Source: Thermoleophilia bacterium (GTDB lineage: Bacteria; Actinomycetota; Thermoleophilia; Gaiellales; Gaiellaceae). From it: a DNA stretch of 8,923 nucleotides. Shown here in pieces: positions 6,367 through 8,923 of this stretch (position 1 is the first letter of the stretch; the number at the start of each line of letters is the position of its first letter). Below the pieces are notes generated by a model. It was not told the DNA's origin and did no database searches. It saw only the letters and a list, made by a program, of their open reading frames with translations. The DNA lies in NCBI GenBank assembly GCA_025927435.1, contig JAICLM010000077.1:1-8923 (forward strand), given 5' to 3'. Made by a program: the position numbers and the translations under genes.

Positions 6367-7773
6367 ATGTTCGACGCGCTCAGCGAAAACCTCCAGAGCG
6401 CCCTCGGCGACCTCCGCGGGCGCGGCGTCCTCGACGAGGAGGCGATCTCCCGCGCCATGCGCGAGGTGCGTCTCGCGCTGCTCGAGGCCGACGTCAACTT
6501 CGGCGTCGTCAAGGAGTTCGTCGCCCAGGTGCGCGAGCGCGCGCTCGGCGAGGACGTGCGGAAGAGCCTCACACCCGGCCAGCAGGTCGTGAAGATCGTC
6601 CACGAGGAGCTGACCGAGCTCCTCGGCTCCTCCGACTCCCGGCTCGCGTTCTCGCAGCGACCGCCGACCACGATTCTGCTCGCGGGCCTGCAGGGCTCGG
6701 GCAAGACGACCGCGGCCGGCAAGCTCGCGCTCCTCCTCCAGAATGAGGGCAAGAAGCCGGCGCTCGTGGCCGCCGACCTGCAGCGCCCGGCCGCGATCGA
6801 CCAGCTCGTCCAGCTCGGCGCGCAGGTCGGCGTCCCGGTCTACGCCGACGAGCGCAGCGACCCGGTCAACGCCGTCCGCGACGGGATCGAGAGCGCGCGC
6901 GCCGAGGAACGCGACGTCGTGATTCTCGACACCGCAGGCCGCCTCCACGTCGACGAGGAGCTGATGAAGGAGCTCGCCGCGGTCCGGCGCGAGGCGAAGC
7001 CGACGAACGTCCTGCTCGTCCTCGACGCGATGACCGGTCAGGAGGCCGTCAACGTCGCACAGGCGTTCCAGGAGCAGATCGACTTCGACGGCGTCGTGCT
7101 CACGAAGCTCGACGGGGATGCCCGCGGCGGCGCAGCGCTCTCGGTGCGCGCGGTCACCGGCCGTCCGATCAAGCTCGCCTCGGCGGGTGAGAAGCTCGCC
7201 GACCTCGACTGGTTCCACCCCGACCGGATGGCGTCACGGATCCTCGGCATGGGCGACGTGCTCACGCTGATCGAGCGCGCCGAGTCGGCGATCGAAGAGG
7301 ACGAGAAGGAAGAGCTCGAGCGCCGGATGATGAAGGGCGAGTTCACGTTCGACGACTTCCTCTCGAGCTACAAGATGATCCGCCGCATGGGGCCGCTCCA
7401 GGGCGTGCTCAAGATGATCCCCGGCCTCGGCAAGCAGCTCGAGGGCCTCGACCAGGTGGACGAGAGCCAGCTCAAGCGCGTCGAGGCAGTCATCCTCTCG
7501 ATGACGCCGCACGAGCGCCGCGTGCCGCACGTCATCGACGCCTCGCGCCGCAAGCGGATCGCTGCCGGCTCCGGCACGACGGTCGAGCACGTGAACCAGC
7601 TCCTCGAGGCCCGGAAGCAGATGGCGAAGATGATGAAGCTCGTCGGATCGGGCAAGATGCCGCAGTTGCCCGGAATGGCGGCGGGAGCGCCTACCATCGT
7701 CGGGTCGAAGCCCAAGCCGAGTGCGACTCGCAAGGCGAGCAGCAAGCGGAAGAAGAAGAAAGCGAGAAGGTAA
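6367..7773 (+). CDS. ffh: Ffh, signal recognition particle protein (SRP54)
   Basis: Ffh binds signal sequences and 4.5S SRP RNA, and docks on FtsY at the membrane in a GTP-dependent cycle. The 468-residue product has an N domain (1-90, with ADVNFGVVKEF), a G domain (GLQGSGKTT 107-115, DLQRPAAIDQL 137-147, DTAGR 188-192, TKLDG 246-250, SAGEKLADL near 272-280), and then RILGMGDVLTLIE. The methionine-rich M domain (about 310-430) includes MIRRMGPLQGVLKMIPGLG and the RNA-binding SRRKRIAAGSGTTVEHVNQLL region (393-413). A basic tail of about 20 residues ends KRKKKKARR. The full family length supports ATG 6367, preceded by the leaderless-type -10 box. The stop TAA is 3 bases before rpsP, and the rpsP ribosome site lies inside the last ffh codons. 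No SRP RNA gene is visible in the window. Confidence 0.98.
   Translation: MFDALSENLQSALGDLRGRGVLDEEAISRAMREVRLALLEADVNFGVVKEFVAQVRERALGEDVRKSLTPGQQVVKIVHEELTELLGSSDSRLAFSQRPPTTILLAGLQGSGKTTAAGKLALLLQNEGKKPALVAADLQRPAAIDQLVQLGAQVGVPVYADERSDPVNAVRDGIESARAEERDVVILDTAGRLHVDEELMKELAAVRREAKPTNVLLVLDAMTGQEAVNVAQAFQEQIDFDGVVLTKLDGDARGGAALSVRAVTGRPIKLASAGEKLADLDWFHPDRMASRILGMGDVLTLIERAESAIEEDEKEELERRMMKGEFTFDDFLSSYKMIRRMGPLQGVLKMIPGLGKQLEGLDQVDESQLKRVEAVILSMTPHERRVPHVIDASRRKRIAAGSGTTVEHVNQLLEARKQMAKMMKLVGSGKMPQLPGMAAGAPTIVGSKPKPSATRKASSKRKKKKARR
7766..7770 (+). promoter_or_regulatory. Shine-Dalgarno of rpsP inside the ffh 3' end
   Basis: GAAGG lies 6 bases before ATG 7777 and within the last codons of ffh. 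It supports the rpsP start and suggests translational coupling to ffh. Confidence 0.55.
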
Positions 7774-7776
7774 CGG

Positions 7777-8019
7777 ATGGCAGTCAAGTTGAGGCTGACG
7801 CGGGTCGGCTCGAAGAAGAACCCGATCTACCGCGTCGTCGCGGCCGATTCGCGCTCGCCGCGCGACGGCAAGTTCATCGAGATCGTGGGCCGCTACAACC
7901 CGCAGACCGATCCGTCTCTCATCGACCTCGACGAGGAGAAGGTGCGCGGCTGGCTCGAGAAGGGCGCGCAGCCGACCGAGTCGGTGGCGAAGCTCCTCAA
8001 GGCCCAGGGCATCCAGTAG
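7777..8019 (+). CDS. rpsP: 30S ribosomal protein S16 (bS16)
   Basis: S16 is a small-subunit protein that binds 16S rRNA early in assembly. The 80-residue product has the complete family core: MAVKLRLTRVGSKKNPIYRV, then ADSRSPRDGKFIEIVGRYNP, followed by LDEEKVRGWLEKGAQPTESVAKLL. This is near the minimal S16 length, without the C-terminal extension found in some actinobacteria. It follows ffh by 3 bases and precedes khpA by 2, so it is co-transcribed. The ffh-rpsP-khpA order is a standard arrangement. Confidence 0.98.
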   Translation: MAVKLRLTRVGSKKNPIYRVVAADSRSPRDGKFIEIVGRYNPQTDPSLIDLDEEKVRGWLEKGAQPTESVAKLLKAQGIQ

Positions 8020-8021
8020 CC

Positions 8022-8255
8022 GTGGCGGAGCTCGTCGCCGAGCTGGCGCGCAGGCTCGTCGACGAGCCCGGCGCCGTGCGCGTCGAGGAGTTCGAGGACG
8101 AGGACGGCACGCTCGTGCTCCGGCTGCACGTCGCCGAGGACGACATCGGCAAGGTGATCGGCCGGCAGGGCCGGCTCGCCCGAGCCCTGCGGACGATCGT
8201 CCGCGCCGGCGGCGTCGAAGCGGGACGACGGCTCCAGCTCGAGATCGCCGACTGA
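8022..8255 (+). CDS. khpA: KhpA-type single KH-domain RNA-binding protein
   Basis: A 77-residue protein (also known as the YlqC family) consisting of one KH domain. The GxxG RNA-contact loop is Gly47-Arg-Gln-Gly50 in DIGKVIGRQGRLARALRTIV. The first 20 residues, AELVAELARRLVDEPGAVRV, are the usual opening. KhpA works with KhpB in RNA binding that affects cell-wall synthesis and division in Firmicutes; its role in actinobacteria is less clear. GTG 8022 begins 2 bases after the rpsP stop, has no strong ribosome site, and probably relies on coupling. Its TGA overlaps the next ATG by one base. Position directly after rpsP is typical of the family. Confidence 0.95.
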   Translation: MAELVAELARRLVDEPGAVRVEEFEDEDGTLVLRLHVAEDDIGKVIGRQGRLARALRTIVRAGGVEAGRRLQLEIAD

Positions 8256-8890
8256 TGCCGCCGGTCGCGGCGCTGTACGACATCCACGGCAACCTCGCCG
8301 CGCTCGAGGCCGTCCTCGCGGAGGTGCCCGAAGACGCGACCATCCTTGTCGGCGGCGATGTGGTCGCGGGCGGCGAGCAGCCGGGCCGGACGCTGGAACG
8401 GCTGCGCGCGCTCGGTGACCGCGTCCTCTGGCTGCGGGGGAACGCCGACCGCGAGCTGTATCCCGGCGAGGAGGGGTTGGCGCCGCCCGGCGCGCTCGAC
8501 TCGACCCGCGAGGCGTTGAGCGAGGAGCAGATCGAGTTCCTGCACGCGCTGCCCGAGACGCAGACCGTCGACGACGTCCTCTACTGCCACGCCTCGCCGC
8601 GCAACGACGTCGACATCTTCACCGAGCGCACGCCGGTCGACCGGATCGCCTTCCTCTTCGACGGCCTCGACGTCGGGACGGTCGTCTGCGGGCACACCCA
8701 TACGCAGTACGAGCGCGAGGTCGAGGGGATCCGGCTCGTCAACGCGGGCAGCGTCGGCATGCCGTACGAGGAGGAGCCCGGCGCGTACTGGCTGCTCGAC
8801 CTCGTCCACCGGCGGACGCCGTACGAGGGCGCCGAGCTGAAGGCGTCACGCGAGGAAGCAGTTTCAGAGTTCACCGAACGTGGGCTCTGA
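8255..8890 (+). CDS. Calcineurin-like metallophosphoesterase (YfcE/MJ0936-like)
   Basis: A 211-residue soluble phosphoesterase using two metal ions. The expected motifs are all visible: YDIHGN (Asp9, His11), GGDVV (Asp35), RGNAD (Asn63), CHASP (His112), GHTHTQYE (His147, His149) and VNAGSVGMP (163-170). The classic GNHD motif reads GNAD, a variant I believe also occurs in this subgroup. Members are typically phosphodiesterases or nucleotide phosphatases; the natural substrate cannot be read from sequence. ATG 8255 shares its A with the khpA TGA (TGATG), so translation is very likely coupled. The gene lies between khpA and rimM, which are usually adjacent. A link to RNA or nucleotide turnover is only a guess from position. 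Confidence 0.93.
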   Translation: MPPVAALYDIHGNLAALEAVLAEVPEDATILVGGDVVAGGEQPGRTLERLRALGDRVLWLRGNADRELYPGEEGLAPPGALDSTREALSEEQIEFLHALPETQTVDDVLYCHASPRNDVDIFTERTPVDRIAFLFDGLDVGTVVCGHTHTQYEREVEGIRLVNAGSVGMPYEEEPGAYWLLDLVHRRTPYEGAELKASREEAVSEFTERGL

Positions 8891-8923
8891 TCTGGTGACG
8901 GTCGGACGGGTCGGGAAGCCGCA
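8880..8923 (+). CDS. rimM: RimM, 16S rRNA processing/ribosome maturation factor, 3' partial
   Basis: Only the first codons lie in the window: GTG at 8880 gives VGSDLVTVGRVGKP, and the downstream GTG at 8895 gives VTVGRVGKP. The string VTVGRVGKP matches the conserved RimM opening (VGRI.KPHG). RimM binds S19 and helps mature the 30S head. It is expected here because rimM normally follows rpsP-khpA and precedes trmD. GTG 8880 overlaps the phosphoesterase end by 11 bases; GTG 8895 leaves a 4-base gap. Neither has a clear ribosome site, so the start is undecided. The call rests on nine residues plus context. Confidence 0.7.
   Translation, partial: MGSDLVTVGRVGKP

Noticed and set aside
3984..6746. 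A 920-codon plus-strand open frame opposite the cyclase and running into ffh
   Set aside because: It is the antisense shadow of the cyclase gene caused by strong GC codon bias. The translation is low-complexity and rich in Arg, Glu and Leu with no domain motif, while the minus strand carries complete cyclase and AAA motifs.
5236..7218. A 660-codon minus-strand open frame across ffh and the cyclase start
   Set aside because: It is antisense to the well-supported ffh gene and in the wrong frame for the cyclase. No recognisable domain is present.
1..8923. SRP RNA, tRNA, CRISPR repeats or transposon ends
   Set aside because: I looked for these, since 4.5S RNA would suit the context, but saw no supporting sequence. 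Almost all bases are covered by protein genes.

Overview
The window is 8.9 kb of high-GC DNA carrying the signal recognition particle (SRP) and ribosomal-protein S16 neighbourhood of an actinobacterial-type chromosome. The evidence is strong G/C bias at third codon positions, the ftsY ... ffh - rpsP - khpA - rimM order, TAnnnT -10 boxes placed 7-8 nt before ATG codons (leaderless starts), and a cyclase/AAA/TPR regulator of a kind common in deep-branching Actinobacteriota. I suspect Thermoleophilia (Gaiellales/Solirubrobacterales-like), but that lineage is an inference and nothing here proves it. There are nine protein genes plus the first codons of a tenth. I see no tRNA, rRNA, insertion sequence or CRISPR array, and no gap longer than 300 bases without a gene.

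Left part (1-3078, all +): the 3' part of a LanC-like zinc protein; an M29-family aminopeptidase with its own likely leaderless promoter; then ftsY, the SRP receptor. FtsY reads well from about 2146, but its frame contains no ATG, GTG or TTG in front of the N domain. It must start at a rare codon (CTG at 2146 or 2143), or the sequence carries an error.

Middle part (3092-6311, both -): a 60-residue unrecognised small protein and a 994-residue class III nucleotide cyclase fused to an AAA ATPase and a TPR-like region. These two minus-strand genes separate ftsY from ffh, which are often close neighbours in actinobacteria.

Right part (6367-8923, all +): ffh, rpsP, khpA, a calcineurin-like phosphoesterase and the start of rimM. 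The genes are packed with gaps or overlaps of a few bases, so they look like one operon. The phosphoesterase sits where rimM normally follows khpA directly and is joined to khpA by a TGATG stop/start overlap.

FtsY and Ffh form the membrane-targeting GTPase pair. S16, KhpA and RimM belong to ribosome assembly and RNA handling. The cyclase is probably a signalling protein of separate function, transcribed divergently from ffh across a 55-bp shared promoter region. I found no clearly new multi-gene system. The most notable points are the missing FtsY start codon, the regulator inserted between ftsY and ffh, the phosphoesterase inserted in the rpsP operon, and the altered nucleotide-specificity position of the cyclase.
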